DNA of 23,733 nucleotides. Source: Mnemiopsis leidyi. Its lineage: Eukaryota; Ctenophora; Tentaculata; Lobata; Bolinopsidae. The stretch is taken from positions 139,030 through 162,762 of the forward strand of contig JH154641.1 of NCBI GenBank assembly GCA_000226015.1, written 5' to 3'. Both the position numbers and the translations under genes were made by a program. How positions within the stretch are numbered: position 1 is the stretch's first letter; every line of letters begins with the position of its first letter. Shown piece after piece: positions 1 through 10,639 of this stretch. The notes under the pieces are model-generated. The model did not search any database and was not told the origin of the DNA. It was given only the letters and a program-made list of their open reading frames with translations.

Positions 1-262
1 TTATGTCTAAACATGTACCTCCTTATTTGTATGTCTAAACATGTACCTCCTTATTTGTATGTCTAAACATGTACCTCCTTATTTGTATGTCTAAACATGT
101 ACCTGCTTATTTGTATGTCTAAACATGTACCTCCTTATTTGTATGTCAAACATGTACCTCCTTATCTGTATGTCTAAACATGTACCTCCTTATTTGTATG
201 TCTAAACATGTACCTCCTTATTTGTATGTCTAAACATGGAATTCTCTATTTGGATGTCTAAA
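1..262. repeat. 28-bp minisatellite, about nine copies
   Basis: The unit ATGTCTAAACATGTACCTCC plus TTATTTGT repeats head to tail from the window edge. One copy is 27 bp and a few carry point changes. The last copies decay into ATGTCTAAAC followed by unrelated bases near 250-265. There are no unique spacers between units, so this is a simple minisatellite and not a CRISPR array. The array probably continues to the left of the window. Confidence 0.95.
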
Positions 263-275
263 CTTATTGTTTAGC

Positions 276-611
276 TACAGGGTGAACCAAAACGCTTCTG
301 ATCTTCTTTCACTTTCGGGCACAAATGGTCTAACTCTCTATAAGAAAGCATTTTGATAAAATAGCAGTTACCCGTGATTTGGTTGAAATCGTTGATTTCT
401 TGATAAACTAGATTGAATTTCAAAGCATTTGACCTTTAAGGCCTTATAAGGCCCTTAAAAGTCAAAATTTAGACTTAGTGATTAGTCCGATTTTGACTAA
501 AAACGGCATGAATGTTTTCCAACTTAAGAGCAACCATCTAAAAAATGTCTAAGCAAGATAATCAATCGTAAATAAATGAAACACAAACGAAATATTTATA
601 CCCACCCTGTA
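276..611. mobile_element. candidate mariner/Tc1-type MITE
   Basis: A short non-coding segment begins TA-CAGGGTG (276-284) and ends CACCCTG-TA (603-611). It therefore has 7-bp terminal inverted repeats, each flanked by the TA dinucleotide that Tc1/mariner elements duplicate on insertion. CAGGGTG ends are common in the IS630/Tc1/mariner group. It encodes no transposase and is 336 bp long including the flanking TAs, so it would be a non-autonomous copy. Its middle holds a near-perfect palindrome (428-466). The inverted repeats are short, so chance is not excluded. Confidence 0.5.
428..466. repeat. 39-bp imperfect palindrome inside the MITE
   Basis: TTTGACCTTTAAGGCCTT on the left is matched by the reverse complement of AAGGCCCTTAAAAGTCAAA on the right, with one mismatch and one extra base around a central TTATAA. 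It would fold as a single long hairpin, typical of the centre of hairpin-type MITEs. Confidence 0.8.
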
Positions 612-674
612 TAAACACCCTGATAGGCTATAAATAGATTTTAACCTCTATGCTCTAACCTCACCCCCCTTCAG

Positions 675-891
675 AGCGAACGAATGTCTGGCAGAACACA
701 CCAGACTTTCCAAGCTGGTCGACCCAGAAGACGAGGCAGCCCAGCACATCCTGGACACACAAAGACGCTGGTTCTCAGGCCATGTTGCCTGGGTCAAGGA
801 GTGCGGACGATACAGCAGTCAGACTTCGCCCTTCCTCTTCCTCCGGACCGTACAATCCACCATGGACAGTGTTCTCTGTCCGGAGGAGTAG
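675..891 (+). CDS. terminal exon of an unrecognised gene
   Basis: A strong 3' splice site (CTAAC branch-like sequence, an uninterrupted pyrimidine run, then TTCAG at 671-674) opens a 71-codon frame that ends in TAG at 889-891. The first base completes a codon from an upstream exon. The frame is soluble and mixed-charge, with an acidic stretch (DPEDEAA), an aromatic-rich middle (RRWFSGHVAW) and the end SVLCPEE. I do not recognise the family. The longest ATG frame here (684-926) is a different, less protein-like frame. An AATAAA about 870 bp downstream could end the transcript. Upstream exons must lie left of the MITE or outside the window. Confidence 0.5.
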
Positions 892-1900
892 AGATAGGAC
901 GGAGAGGACCGGGCAGCTGCCCCTGACTCAAGTACTGAAGTACAGAGAGAGAGAGCGACTCTGAACTTTTTAGAATCCGTGGCACAGCCCAGGACTTTTT
1001 ACTCGGGCAGAAATTCAGATTTTTAACAGAACAGCTGCAGTAGAGGAAATACAAGCATGTTATGTATAGTTTAGGTTTTATTTGACAACGAGAATTTATT
1101 TAAAATCTTATTATCTTGTTTGCTATTTCGCACATTTGTGTTCCGCAACAGCGTTACTTTCGGCATGACTGATAACGAATTGAGAGTAAATTTTGAATTT
1201 AAACGTTGCAACTTGTTTTTACATTTTATATTCTTAAATATGATATCCAGCATGTTTCCATTAGAAATATGTAGTAACTTTTAGTCCACAATTTCTCAGT
1301 TTTCTAAAAAATTGAACACTAATTTACTTATCAAATATCAGCAGAATATTTGTATGGTAATAATTAAAACCGACCATTTGACATTTCAAGATGGCAGAAT
1401 AGCTTAAAGTTAAATCGGTGAAGGTTTGACAAAATTCAGAAGTTTTTTTCGCTGACACCCGATATTTTAACTCGGAAGTTTATTTTTGAATTTGTTAAGA
1501 TTTTAACCTAGAATAATTTTGAAATCGTTAAGTGAAGATTGAAACTATTTATTTTGAATTATTTCACTTTCACTGTGCGTGAATATTTATCCGAGAGTTA
1601 TCTTTAACTTTAAATGAAATTGAACTTTATACTCGATCTATGTATCGACTGCACAGGACGTTAAGTTTTAGTCATAAAACCCTGTAAAATCATAAACTGT
1701 ATTTGTAAAATTCCGTAGATTTAGAAAAATTCAGAGTTTTTCGATTTCCCTGAATTCCATGAAGCAATAAAAGAATTCCGTATAGCTTGTGAATAAAAAG
1801 TATCGTATCATTTCATTGCGAATTGACTGCCCATGCGATTAAATGAAAAGTCAAGCACACACAGTCCTTTCCAGTACCGGCTTTCATAGCGAGACTTAAT
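892..1900. other. AT-rich non-coding stretch, possible 3' UTR
   Basis: No convincing ORF on either strand. A short GA-rich run lies at about 944-960. An AATAAA occurs at 1766-1771 and another at 1791, which could serve the plus-strand exon ending at 891. Nothing else is recognised. Confidence 0.4.
1766..1771 (+). terminator. AATAAA polyadenylation signal candidate
   Basis: This is a canonical hexamer downstream of the plus-strand terminal exon, with a second AATAAA 25 bp on. In AT-rich DNA this hexamer is common, so only its position relative to the exon supports it. Confidence 0.25.
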
Positions 1901-1985
1901 CTCAAAAAGAGACCTGCCTCAAAAAGAGGCTTGTCTCAAAAAGAGGCTTGTCCCAAAAAGAGGCTTGTCTCAAATAGAGACCTAT
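1901..1985. repeat. 17-bp minisatellite, five copies
   Basis: The unit CTCAAAAAGAGGCTTGT occurs five times in tandem with small changes. The first and last units carry GAGACCTGC or GAGACCTAT. Each unit contains a small CTC...GAG inverted pair. A CT-rich tract (TCTCTCTGTCTCGTCGTCTC) follows. Confidence 0.9.
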
Positions 1986-2034
1986 CTCTCTGTCTCGTCG
2001 TCTCTCTCTCAGTGGAACCGTGACGTTGCTCTAG

Positions 2035-2172
2035 CAGCTACCTTGGAAGATTCGTGTAGTTACAAGTTTGGAAGCTGTCCAAGTCGCTAGTAACACAGCT
2101 CTGGCACTCAGCCAGATCTCTGACTTAGAGTTAGAGGCAGCCAACATTACAGGTCACTCTTATAGCATTTAG
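2035..2172 (+). CDS. short protein-like frame, possible exon remnant
   Basis: A 45-codon open frame begins after CTCTAG, which could be a 3' splice site, and ends in TAG at 2170-2172. Its translation has a protein-like composition (for example VASNTALALSQISDLELEAA). A GT (CAGGTCAC) near its end could be a splice donor. There is no ATG and no neighbour to join it to, and I do not recognise it. It may be a chance frame or a remnant. Confidence 0.22.
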   Translation, partial: QLPWKIRVVTSLEAVQVASNTALALSQISDLELEAANITGHSYSI

Positions 2173-2687
2173 GGTGGGTCTCAGCCATTCCTAACCACAA
2201 CAAAGTCAACCGCGTGTAATTTCTTGCTTCAGATTAAACAAAAGGTGTACCGAAATCACAAAGTAAAGAAGTAAGAGTAGCGAAATACGAGAATACGGGA
2301 ACAGCATAGTGATGGAGCGGTCAGCGGGGTGGAAGATTTTGGAGGGATAGAGGTGTCCTTAATGAAGTGGACAAAGGAGATGCGGAGAGATGCCCTTGTC
2401 TATTTACTTATTTAGTAAAGTGAGCATCCTTTTTCAGTTTTTCTTTGGGATTTACAGAGCATAGCCAGGCCTAGTTTGAAATTTTAATGCACGATTTTTC
2501 AAAAAACAAACTTCAAAAAGGGGTGGGAAAAAACATTCTGCATAGCCAAAGTGAAAATTCGATTTTAAGACTTCAAATTTCACATACAGTGCACAGCTAT
2601 TAAACATGCACACAACTTATATACATCATACACAAAAAAGGCACTGCCACTATGCACACAGCATACATTATACACGTACATGTGAGA
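2173..2687. other. non-coding stretch
   Basis: No ORF, repeat or RNA gene is supported here. The longest plus-strand frame near its end (2606 onward) is low-complexity His/Thr-rich and antisense to the acidic frame at 2688-2804. Confidence 0.3.
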
Positions 2688-2804
2688 TTAGTCAGCAAAC
2701 AGAAAGGCGGAGTCCTCCTCTTTTCTGTACACGAAAGTGTCTTCTTCACTTGCTGCCGACTCCACTGCTTCCGACTCGGCTACTGTTGGAATTGGAATTT
2801 CAAT
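2688..2804 (-). CDS. candidate acidic terminal exon
   Basis: After a TGTAG acceptor-like site, a 38-codon frame runs on the minus strand to TAA. It is rich in Glu, Asp, Ser and Ala and ends VYRKEEDSAFLFAD. The start must be at 2804 because the upstream codon is a stop. It lies downstream of the signal-peptide gene on the same strand and could be its last exon. The phases do not join directly: the microexon ends in phase 1 and this frame needs phase 0. A further exon would be required, so the link is unproven. Confidence 0.3.
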   Translation of the reverse strand: MEIPIPTVAESEAVESAASEEDTFVYRKEEDSAFLFAD

Positions 2805-3373
2805 CTACAGCTACATCCACATTGTTCGTGACTTCAAATTTCGCTTAATAGACTTTCAGGGTGCAGAAGCGAAATCGATCGATTTCTCTGTAACATAGTG
2901 ACATGGTGCGTGGACAGCTAATCAGAATGCTGTCACTGTACTACGATAGTTGTACCGTGTCAACTTTCTGAATAACTGTCGTTTTGCACTCCGATTCAGA
3001 GAAATTGACGTTACTCTTATTCCCTGTCTTATTCGCTTCAATCAAGAAGAGCTACCCATCAAATGTCAAGCTATATGCTGCCATAATAAGCACTGGGCGT
3101 TAGAGTTAGACAACCCGTTCAACTATAGTCACTTTCGCATTTTGATTTGCGGAGACTTTATTAAACCGGTTTCCCAATTTCTATCCATGGAAAAGAAAAT
3201 TTTTCGACATCAGGACTCAGGAGAAATCCTTATTCGGAATCACGCTAGCAGATCAATTTCATGCTTAAACTGTACACCAATGTGAATTTGAAAACATTCA
3301 TTATCCCACTGACTGGTACGGAATGGATTTATTACTGACTAGGTTAATAAATCTATCTCAATCTGTAACTTAC

Positions 3374-3683
3374 CCTCCGCGACTATTTCTCTAGCCTCTC
3401 TGAAATATAAATATAAAGGCATTTTAATTAATTGGGAAGTTAAACTCAAAACTATGTACAAGATCATGCCCTTAACAACGGCATACCTGAGTGACCACAA
3501 GGGTCAGAACGGAAGCCAAGTTACGGTCGTGTATTAAGTAAAACTAGTTAGTAACTTAACTAGTATTAAGTATAAGAAAGTCAGTAATAAGTGTAGAAAG
3601 TAGTAAGAATAAGATATTTACGTCTGGACAGTAACAGTAGCGAGCACGAGCAGAGAGGCGGTCAGAAAGAGGAACAGCTTCAT
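3374..3683 (-). CDS. 5' exons of a small secreted or membrane protein gene
   Basis: Exon 1 (3683-3622) encodes a start Met, one Lys, then a hydrophobic core, MKLFLFLTASLLVLATVTVQ, which is a textbook signal peptide. It ends in CAGAC|GTAAAT. Exon 2 (3399-3374) is only 26 nt. It is preceded by TTTATATTTCAG and followed by a consensus donor GTAAGT, and the phase-2 junction keeps the frame (TEAREIVAE). The alternative, reading through exon 1, meets a stop one codon later. TATA-like sequences lie at about 3764-3770 and 3724-3730. The rest of the gene was not resolved; the acidic frame at 2688-2804 is a candidate end. Such short precursors can be secreted peptides, but no function can be assigned. 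Confidence 0.55.
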
Positions 3684-3815
3684 TTTGTTGTTGTTCGAAT
3701 TAATATCGATACGAATGTCAAACTATAAAACAGAAACTGACCTGACTTATCTCTCGGTCGGTTTTATCTGGAGAAAGGTCAGTTACAGCCGCCAATCGTA
3801 ACCCTTGTTCCAGCG

Positions 3816-4355
3816 CACGTGCAGGGGCGGAGCGCGCACTGAGACACAGAAACTCGCTCACGTGTCAGCAACAATGCATCACATGACACAGACAGAGCAT
3901 CACGAGCTTTCTTTTGACGCACAAATTCCACCCAGATAACAGCCATCACCTAGTTTAATTGATTAGTCAGCATTACTAGTTAGTCAGGTCATGCGTCAAT
4001 AAGCAGATCAGAAGGTCACGTGATTCCAATCAGACAGGATTCTCCACATTATAAACAGTAGATAATGCGGGGAAATTGAGGTTTAACCAGCAATTACTTT
4101 GTTTGTAGCTACCTTGTTTCGATTAGGTGCTCATGTGATCAATCTTCTCACAGCACTTATCCGGCCGCTCATCAACACCACTTTCTACTGTGCAATAGAG
4201 CTGGTCATGGAATATCTAACAATCTGACAGCAGACAAAGGTGCATTCCAGTCATTCAATTAAACCAAATTTAAACCATTAAAAGTTATAATGGTTTTAGT
4301 TAGCAAGGGCGTGAAAAGTAACTAAGTTATTATCTTGCAACATCAGTACCACGTG
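3816..4355. promoter_or_regulatory. cluster of four CACGTG E-boxes
   Basis: CACGTG occurs at 3816-3821, 3859-3864, 4017-4022 and 4350-4355, upstream of the signal-peptide gene and downstream of the coiled-coil gene stop. A perfect six-base site is expected about once in 4 kb, so four in 540 bp is an excess. CACGTG binds basic helix-loop-helix factors of the Myc/USF type. Other copies occur elsewhere in the window, including inside the retrotransposon, so specificity is uncertain. The rest of 3684-4843 shows no gene. Confidence 0.3.
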
Positions 4356-4843
4356 AACATAGAAGGGCTGGGCAGTTAGGCACAGCTACCTGGTTCTTTG
4401 TTCGCAGGGTTTAGTGGTTAAACAATGAAATCGCAACGTCTGGAAATAATTTTAAATTATATCATATAAGTCCCAAATAAAGTGGTATCATGAAAAAACA
4501 AATGAGTTATTATAGAGACTTTGAAATGTTCTGAGCATAATAGTGCAAATAAATACAAAATATACAAAATATAGTCTGATACCATAAGTAATAAGTATTT
4601 ATCAAAAACTTCTGTGTTTTCATTCGTCAGAGAATAAGCGGACTACAGAAATTCAAATGTCTGACAAAATATAAAATTTAAAAGGTTCATAGTTCTAGTC
4701 AAGTTCAATATTTAATATTGATTTGTGATCATCAAGATTCAAGTTCTGATTCCAAAACACAGCCGCCCCCACACAATAGTCTATAACAAGTTCAGCTTAC
4801 AAAGTCTATAAGTATAACAAAGTCAACATACTCATAGTATGGA

Positions 4844-7351
4844 CTAGCCAAGAGAAGACTCGAGTTGTGAGATTCTACTCTCATAATGAGCCCGGAGTTC
4901 CGCGATCTGTTTCTCCACAGCAACTCTCTCCACACAGTTGTCGATAACTTCGTTCTGTTCCCGAACCTTCCTCCCGAACTCCAGTTTAAGTCGGCTGTGT
5001 TTCTCCCTAGCTCGATCCAGAGCAGCTTGGAGATGTTTGTTCTCTGCCTCCAACTCAGTAACCCTGACAGCTGCCGATACCAGTTCGTACTCTGTCTCTA
5101 GGTCAGGAACTCTTGCTCTCTCCTCCCCCAGCAACTCCTTATACTGTTCTATCTGGATACACTTCTCTTTCAGATCCGCAGTAAGATGTCGCTCTCTCTC
5201 ATCCCCCTCCATCCTGACTCTCTCCACCTCTCCCTGCAGTCCAGCTACCACCATCCTTAGCTCCTGCAACTCCGCTAGAGTCTCCTGTCTTGAAGACACC
5301 AGCTGGTTGACCCCCTCTTTCAGTTTATATATCTTCCTCTCTTTAGAGTTGAGTAGACAGTGCATCTCGTGTAGAGAGGCCTCCTTCTCCAGCTCTACTG
5401 AAGCTAGAGAGTGTTGCAGAGTCTCCACCTCCTTCAACCTAGAACTGTTCGTCTCTTCCAGGAGTGCTAGAGAGCTCTGTATCGCCTCCCTCTGCTGGAC
5501 CAGTTCAACTATACTCGCCTCCAGCTCCCCCTGCACTCTCACCCGCTCTCCTCCCTCCTTCAGCTGCGCCAGCTTGTCTTCTAGAGACGACCCCAAATCT
5601 GCTATCTGTTTGTCCTTCTCTGCTATCGCCAACTCTAGATCCTTGGTCTTTATCTTCTCCTCTTTCATCTTCTCCTCAAGTTTCTCATTAGTCTCTGTTA
5701 AAATACTGATCTGACTTATCTGTGTCTGCATGCGGGTTTGTAACTGTTTTACTTTCAGAGAAAGTATCTTGATCTTCTTGTTTTTAGTTAATATACTTTC
5801 CTGTTGATTCCTTTGGTGATCCTGAACAAACCTCTTCACATCTGCAGTTTCCCGCTCACACTCTATAAGTTTAGACTCCAAATCTCGGATTGTAGCCCTA
5901 TTGACGGACAGCAGAGCGTCCTTCTCTTGAAGAGAGCTTTTCAGAGACACATTTGTAGACTGTAGGTCCTGCAACTCTCTACATAACACTTGTATCTTGT
6001 CGGTAGCTTTACGTTCCAGCTTGTCTACCAGCTTGTGTACTTTCTCCAGGTTATGTATGAGAGCGGCTCGCTCCCCCTGCATGGCGGAGATCACCTTGTT
6101 CAGCTCCCCGACCTTGCCGGCCAGACTTCCCCTCTCCGCTGACTCCTGGTTCTGTACCGAACTGCAATGTTCGTGTATCTTCTCTAACAGCTGGTACTTC
6201 TGTACCAGGTTCCTACACTCGTCCTCCGAACGTTTGGCTGCTCTCCCTTCCCGCTCCTTTTCCTCCTGACACTGTCCCAGCTGACATCTCGTCTCCTCCA
6301 ACTTCTCTAGTAGCTTAACTTGGGATATCTGTGTAGCGTCTATCTGTCCGTCCAGCAGACTTATCTGGGGGAGGGAAATATTGGTCAGTTTGTCTAAATT
6401 TTGTAAATACAAAGAAATCATTTCTGTAAACCTAATTTAGAGTGAGTAACTAAGGGGACTGCTTTGAGCTTTTCAATGATAAGGATAGAGTTATCAAAAT
6501 GAATATACCTGGGATTTGAGCTGGTTGATTTCGTAGTCATTTTCTAGCATTTTCTGGTTGAGATCCTCTACTTTCTGAGAAAGTGCTTCTTTCTTCACCT
6601 CCTGTAAAATTTCGGATTGCTTATAAATAAATCCTAGTTTTCCAACTTAACGTTTACAGAAGTCAACAACCTCGAAACAACAACTTCTGTTTGGCGTGAG
6701 CATGGAACTTAAGTAACCTGGTTAGATTACCTGAGTGTTTACTTCACGAACAGCAGCCTCCAACTTGTAGAACACCTTATTCCTCTCCTCCGCTGTAATC
6801 TGTATCCGATCTGTCAGGTTTAGTATCCTGCTCCTTAGCTCCTTTATCTGCTCCTGGTGTTTACCACACAACTCCTTCTCTCGGCTCACACCCTCCCAAC
6901 TCCTGGCAGCAGCTAGGTTTGTCTGACTGGAGGACCGGGAACTGTTGTGTCCGTTCTGGGACGGGAGGGGGTGGTGAGGGACGTAGGGGAGAGAGGGGGC
7001 AGGATGCGTAGTGTAAGGCAGAGAGGGGGCGGGGACTGGGGTGGAGGAGCCGCATCTAGCTAGATTAAATGCTGAGGACTCAGTCTTTGCCAGAAAATCG
7101 GGGTATACAACACTAGAGTGAGGTTGGCTGGAGAGTTCATTTTCTACTGTTTCTGAGAAATTTAGTTTCTGTTTTGGTTTATCTTGGGTTTCACAGTCTT
7201 TGGAACCAAGAAAGTCTACTGACGAGCCGCCTTTCAGATATCGCTCTGAAGACTGATTGAAAATGTCGAGATTGTTGAAAATGTCGTCTATTTCGGAGCC
7301 AATCTTGTTGAAGGATGTGAAGAGATCATTGTGTACAGGAGAGTAGTTCAT
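4844..7351 (-). CDS. coiled-coil protein, three coding exons, 744 residues
   Basis: Exons 7351-6731, 6601-6509 and 6364-4844 join in phase 0 with good splice sites (CAG|GTAA, ACAG|GAGG, CAG|GTAT, and CCCTCCCCCAG|ATA). Residues 1 to about 150 are Ser/Pro-rich and probably disordered, with repeated APSLPY motifs. From about residue 165 to the end the protein is almost pure heptad-repeat coiled coil rich in Glu, Lys, Leu and Gln, with no membrane segment. A TTTAG acceptor sits 6 nt before the ATG, so at least one upstream exon, probably 5' UTR, exists. The family is not recognised. Long coiled coils with a disordered head are common among centrosomal and cytoskeletal scaffolds, and the neighbours are centrin genes, but a centrosomal role is inference. 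Antisense frames across the last exon are codon-bias shadows. Confidence 0.8.
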
Positions 7352-8009
7352 TCGGTCCTAAACAGGAAACTTTTATTTTCACAAAGTTCTAAATTATAAA
7401 ACTCTCATATCAAGAAGGCGAAAACCTAGATACAACATTGAAAATAATTGATAATTCTTTTTTTGTCAACTCTTAATGTACAAGCACACTGACACAATGA
7501 AACTATTTTAGTAAATGCTAAAAGAGTGTTGTAAATATAAAAATAACTTAAATCTTCAACAAAAACTATTCACTGATTATCAACAACTTTACACATATTT
7601 ACAATCTATACATCATTTTAAGATAAAACACTAAATCTTAACCTAAGTATTCTGTAGTTAACAGATTAACATTTAAACAATTCTTCTGCGATAGTTCCGT
7701 CTAGTGACGGAGTCAAACATAGTTACAGGGGAAAGTCGCTACAACTAAGAGCTAGCATGAGATTTAGAGGGTAACATGGCATTTAGAGCGATTAAAACAG
7801 ATGTGCAACTCATTACTCAAATGATCAATTCACATGTTAACTATGTATTATACACGGTCCTCTAAGTCGTCGTGTGATAAATGCAGGAAAGAGGGACGTC
7901 GTCAGATCAGAACAGATTCAGTGTAGAGATAAAAGCGTCCTCCTGACTTCTTCTACCCCGTCAGAACTGATTTACTACAATCGGACCAGATGAAAGAACT
8001 ACTGACTAC
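7352..8009. other. intergenic stretch between coiled-coil and centrin-like genes
   Basis: This should hold the promoter and 5' UTR of the coiled-coil gene and the 3' UTR of the centrin-like gene, both on the minus strand. No ORF or repeat is seen. A minus-strand AATAAA (TTTATT on the plus strand, near 7374) is next to the coiled-coil acceptor. Confidence 0.4.
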
Positions 8010-10229
8010 TCAAGAGAGGAGGGAGTCCCTTCTCTGGTTCCTGTTTTCTGAGCTGCAAGAGTTGAAGTGAGCGGAGGTGCCGCGAAACAGGTTTGTTTTC
8101 AGCATCACCGAGATAAACTCTCGGTGTGAGACTTCCCCGTTCCCGTCCTTATCTGCTTCTGCTATCATGTCTTCTATCTCCGCTTGTGATAGATCTTCAT
8201 CTGCAGGGTTTTTAGTCTTTACTATAATCTTTTTAGTCTTTACTATAATCTTACAATACTTACTGAAAAGACTTACTGAGAGAACATACTAGCAGTTCAG
8301 GACTAAGTTAGAAATCAGCAATAGTCAGATAAAAAGTTACTGACAAATAGATAAAGATAAGAAGAGAACGAGGCGGTAACAGTACAGATTGAAATTAAGT
8401 TCAAACAATATAACTCACCTAGTCTCTTACACAGTTTCTTTAAGGATTGGGCGGTAATCTTTCCGTTTCGGTCTGAAAATAAGGGTTTTAACAAATAAAA
8501 CCTACATAGCCCCGCACATATTATAATGTATGGAAACAGAACTTGCCAACGGACAGAAACTTACAAATACCACAGAGTTACAAACCAACAGACAAACCTA
8601 CTTACTGACTAACAGACAAATCTACAAACAGACAAATCAAAAGACAGACAAATCTAAATACAGACAAACCTACATTTCCTACAAACAGACAAATCTACTA
8701 CCAGGCAAACAAACAGGCAAATCTACAAACAGACAAATCAACAAACTTACAAATCAACAAACAGCAAATCAACAAACTTACAAATCAACAAACAGACAAA
8801 CAGACAAATCTACAAACAGACCAGCAAATCAACAAACAGACAAATCAACAAACAGACAAATACTACTAACCAATGTCCATGGCGGTAAATCCAGACATGA
8901 GTTCCTCGTACACATCAAAACTGTCTCCTTGTTCGATAAGAACAATGTCTACAAACTGGGAGAACGTCACGCCATCTTCCACAGCAATGTTACAATCCGC
9001 TGGAAACAGAATCATATTCATAGAAACAGAACTTTAGTTCTAGCAACTCGCCAACTCGACTGTCTGTGGGACTTGCTTAAGGTAAAATGCCCGCTAGAGA
9101 TGGATTCTGGGCTTCACACGCTGCACAGTGCAGTAGTCACAGTTGTGCACCATAAAAATAGCATACAATGCAGCACGCTTTTCCCACTTTACACACTTCA
9201 CACTAAACTTTACACACTAAACCTTACACACTAAACTTTACACACTTAACACACTACAGACCTATAGCTCCCAGCAGTTCTTTGTCGTCAGCGGAGAAGC
9301 CCATAGTTTTGAGAGACTTTCTGAGTACAGGATAGGACAGCTTGTCCTTTCCACCAATATCGAATATGGAGAACAATTCCCTCAACTCTCTAACCTGTAT
9401 TATGTGATGGTATAAAAATTCTCATATAACTTCATATAAAACCGACAACGATTGTGTGTCAAATTGATTGATCCTCGTCTACTTATGTTTGACAAGTTAG
9501 CTAATAGCTGAAAGACAGGCTGCGACAAGACAACAGTTCTACCGTCCCCCCAAATACTTAACTCCTGCGGACTGAGCTCGTTCTGAGCACGCTGACTGAG
9601 TCCCTTGTACATGGTCTCGGTAGGTTCTTGTAGAACTTTCAGTATGTTCTCCATCTAAACAGGGTTCAACTTCACTGGTTCACAATTCCAAAGTTACAGT
9701 ATTTTAAAGTTTCAGAATTCCTATTCAACTGGTCCAAAATGTTGGTGAAAAGTAACAGAATTTCTAAGTTACAAAAGAATAATTTCAGGCTAAACTATAA
9801 GACAAGAAGCAAGCAAGGAGAATACTGAAAGTAGCCACATCTCAAGTGAAGGTGTAATCGCAAGCAACTTTGAGGGGGTCCCCAGTCCGTACGAGACATG
9901 AGAACGTGTAATGTCTTCCAACACTTGTTCATTTATTGCTTTCAGATATTTATCTCATATTTTGAACTATCTAGCTTGACGTGCTCCTACAACAATGCTA
10001 TCATGCCCGTAGTTTGATCTTATCTAGTCGACACATTATCAGGCAGCCCTCACATCTTACTCACCACATCGTGCCGAGGAGGGGGAGGTAGAGGAGCTGG
10101 ACTCAGACTCAGAGTCCCAGCAGACAGAGCAGCCACAGCGGACTCGGTAGACTCCTCAAACAAGGAACTCTCCTCTGCGACACGGGTTTTGGGCTGCTGC
10201 TTACTACCTTTACTCTTCTTCTTAACCAT
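8010..10229 (-). CDS. centrin-like EF-hand protein, six exons, 252 residues
   Basis: Exons 10229-10065, 9654-9563, 9389-9262, 8999-8871, 8472-8419 and 8200-8010 join in frame with GT-AG introns. Residues 1-55 are a basic start (MVKKKSKGSK) followed by an Ala/Ser/Pro-rich stretch. A linker follows, then four EF-hand units in centrin order. EF1 (ELRELFSIFDIGGKDKLSY) and EF2 are degenerate. EF3 has loop DIDRNGKITAQS (170-181). EF4 has a complete calcium loop, DKDGNGEVSHRE (206-217), followed by FISVMLKTNLF, close to the centrin C-terminal signature. A Ser/Asn/Arg-rich tail ends the protein. Typical centrins are about 170 residues, so the N-terminus is extended by about 80. Centrins bind calcium at centrioles and basal bodies; only EF4 looks competent here. 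Exon 3 could instead begin at 9394, but only the TAG|A site keeps the frame. Confidence 0.8.
8209..8251. repeat. 21-bp tandem duplication in an intron
   Basis: The sequence TTTTAGTCTTTACTATAATC occurs twice in tandem just upstream of the last-exon acceptor of the centrin-like gene. Read on the gene strand, each copy carries a GACTAA-type branch-point match, so the duplication doubles the candidate branch site. Confidence 0.85.
8570..8862. repeat. degenerate CAAACAGACAAATC minisatellite in an intron
   Basis: ACAAACAGACAAATC and ACAAATCAACAA units of about 12-16 bp repeat irregularly over nearly 300 bp within the intron between centrin-like exons 4 and 5. They create a long Gln/Thr/Asn-rich open frame (8530-9234) that is a repeat artefact, not a gene. 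Confidence 0.85.
9190..9250. repeat. short TTTACACACTAAAC tandem repeat
   Basis: About four imperfect copies of TTTACACACTAAAC lie in the intron just downstream of the exon 3 donor of the centrin-like gene. Confidence 0.8.
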
Positions 10230-10639
10230 CCTGCGGCTAAGCTAGGTAGATGTGCATTTGTTAAGGCATTGCAGTTTCACATGTAACAAGGTTAAGTAGT
10301 CACATAAACAGTTAGAATACAGATTTGATTCAAAACTTTTTCCCAATGTAAGGGAGCGGTGTGTATCAATAAAAATGGAAAAACTTCTTGGGACGCAAAA
10401 CAGAAGAAAGTAGCTGCCATAAAGTAGCTGTCATGAATAAAATAATCGTCAAGATAATAGTTAACATTAAACATTAACAAATTTGGGTAAATTTACAGTA
10501 AAATTTACACAAATGAGATGAATCGTGTAAAAATGATACTGCAGTTTGCATAGTTCCAATTTCCCTTTACTTCATTCCATGTTTGTTGACAAGTTTTTAA
10601 AAATAGTTCAGATCCCATGGATGCCTTATGTTCTGAGAC
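10230..10639. other. intergenic stretch between the two centrin genes
   Basis: About 410 bp separates the stop codon of the typical centrin from the start codon of the centrin-like gene, both read leftward. It must hold the 3' UTR of one and the promoter of the other. It is AT-rich. No ORF, clear TATA box or repeat stands out. Confidence 0.4.

Noticed and set aside
1..262. CRISPR-like direct repeats
   Set aside because: The 28-bp units are contiguous with no spacers and the genome is eukaryotic; it is a minisatellite.
2950..3285. 111-codon plus-strand open frame
   Set aside because: No ATG near its start, no splice signals that fit, no recognised motif, and it lies in an intron or 3' part of the minus-strand signal-peptide gene. 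The composition is somewhat protein-like, so a protein search would settle it.
4938..5714. 258-codon plus-strand Ser/Cys-rich frame
   Set aside because: It is the antisense of the long coiled-coil exon; Glu/Lys/Leu heptads read backward give Ser, Phe and Leu.
8530..9234. 234-codon Gln/Thr/Asn-rich frame
   Set aside because: It translates the intronic minisatellite and runs antisense through a centrin-like exon.
9400..9654. 84-codon single-exon frame beginning MENILKV
   Set aside because: Its first 30 codons are exon 2 of the centrin-like gene, preceded by an acceptor and followed by a GTTAAGT donor; the rest is intron.
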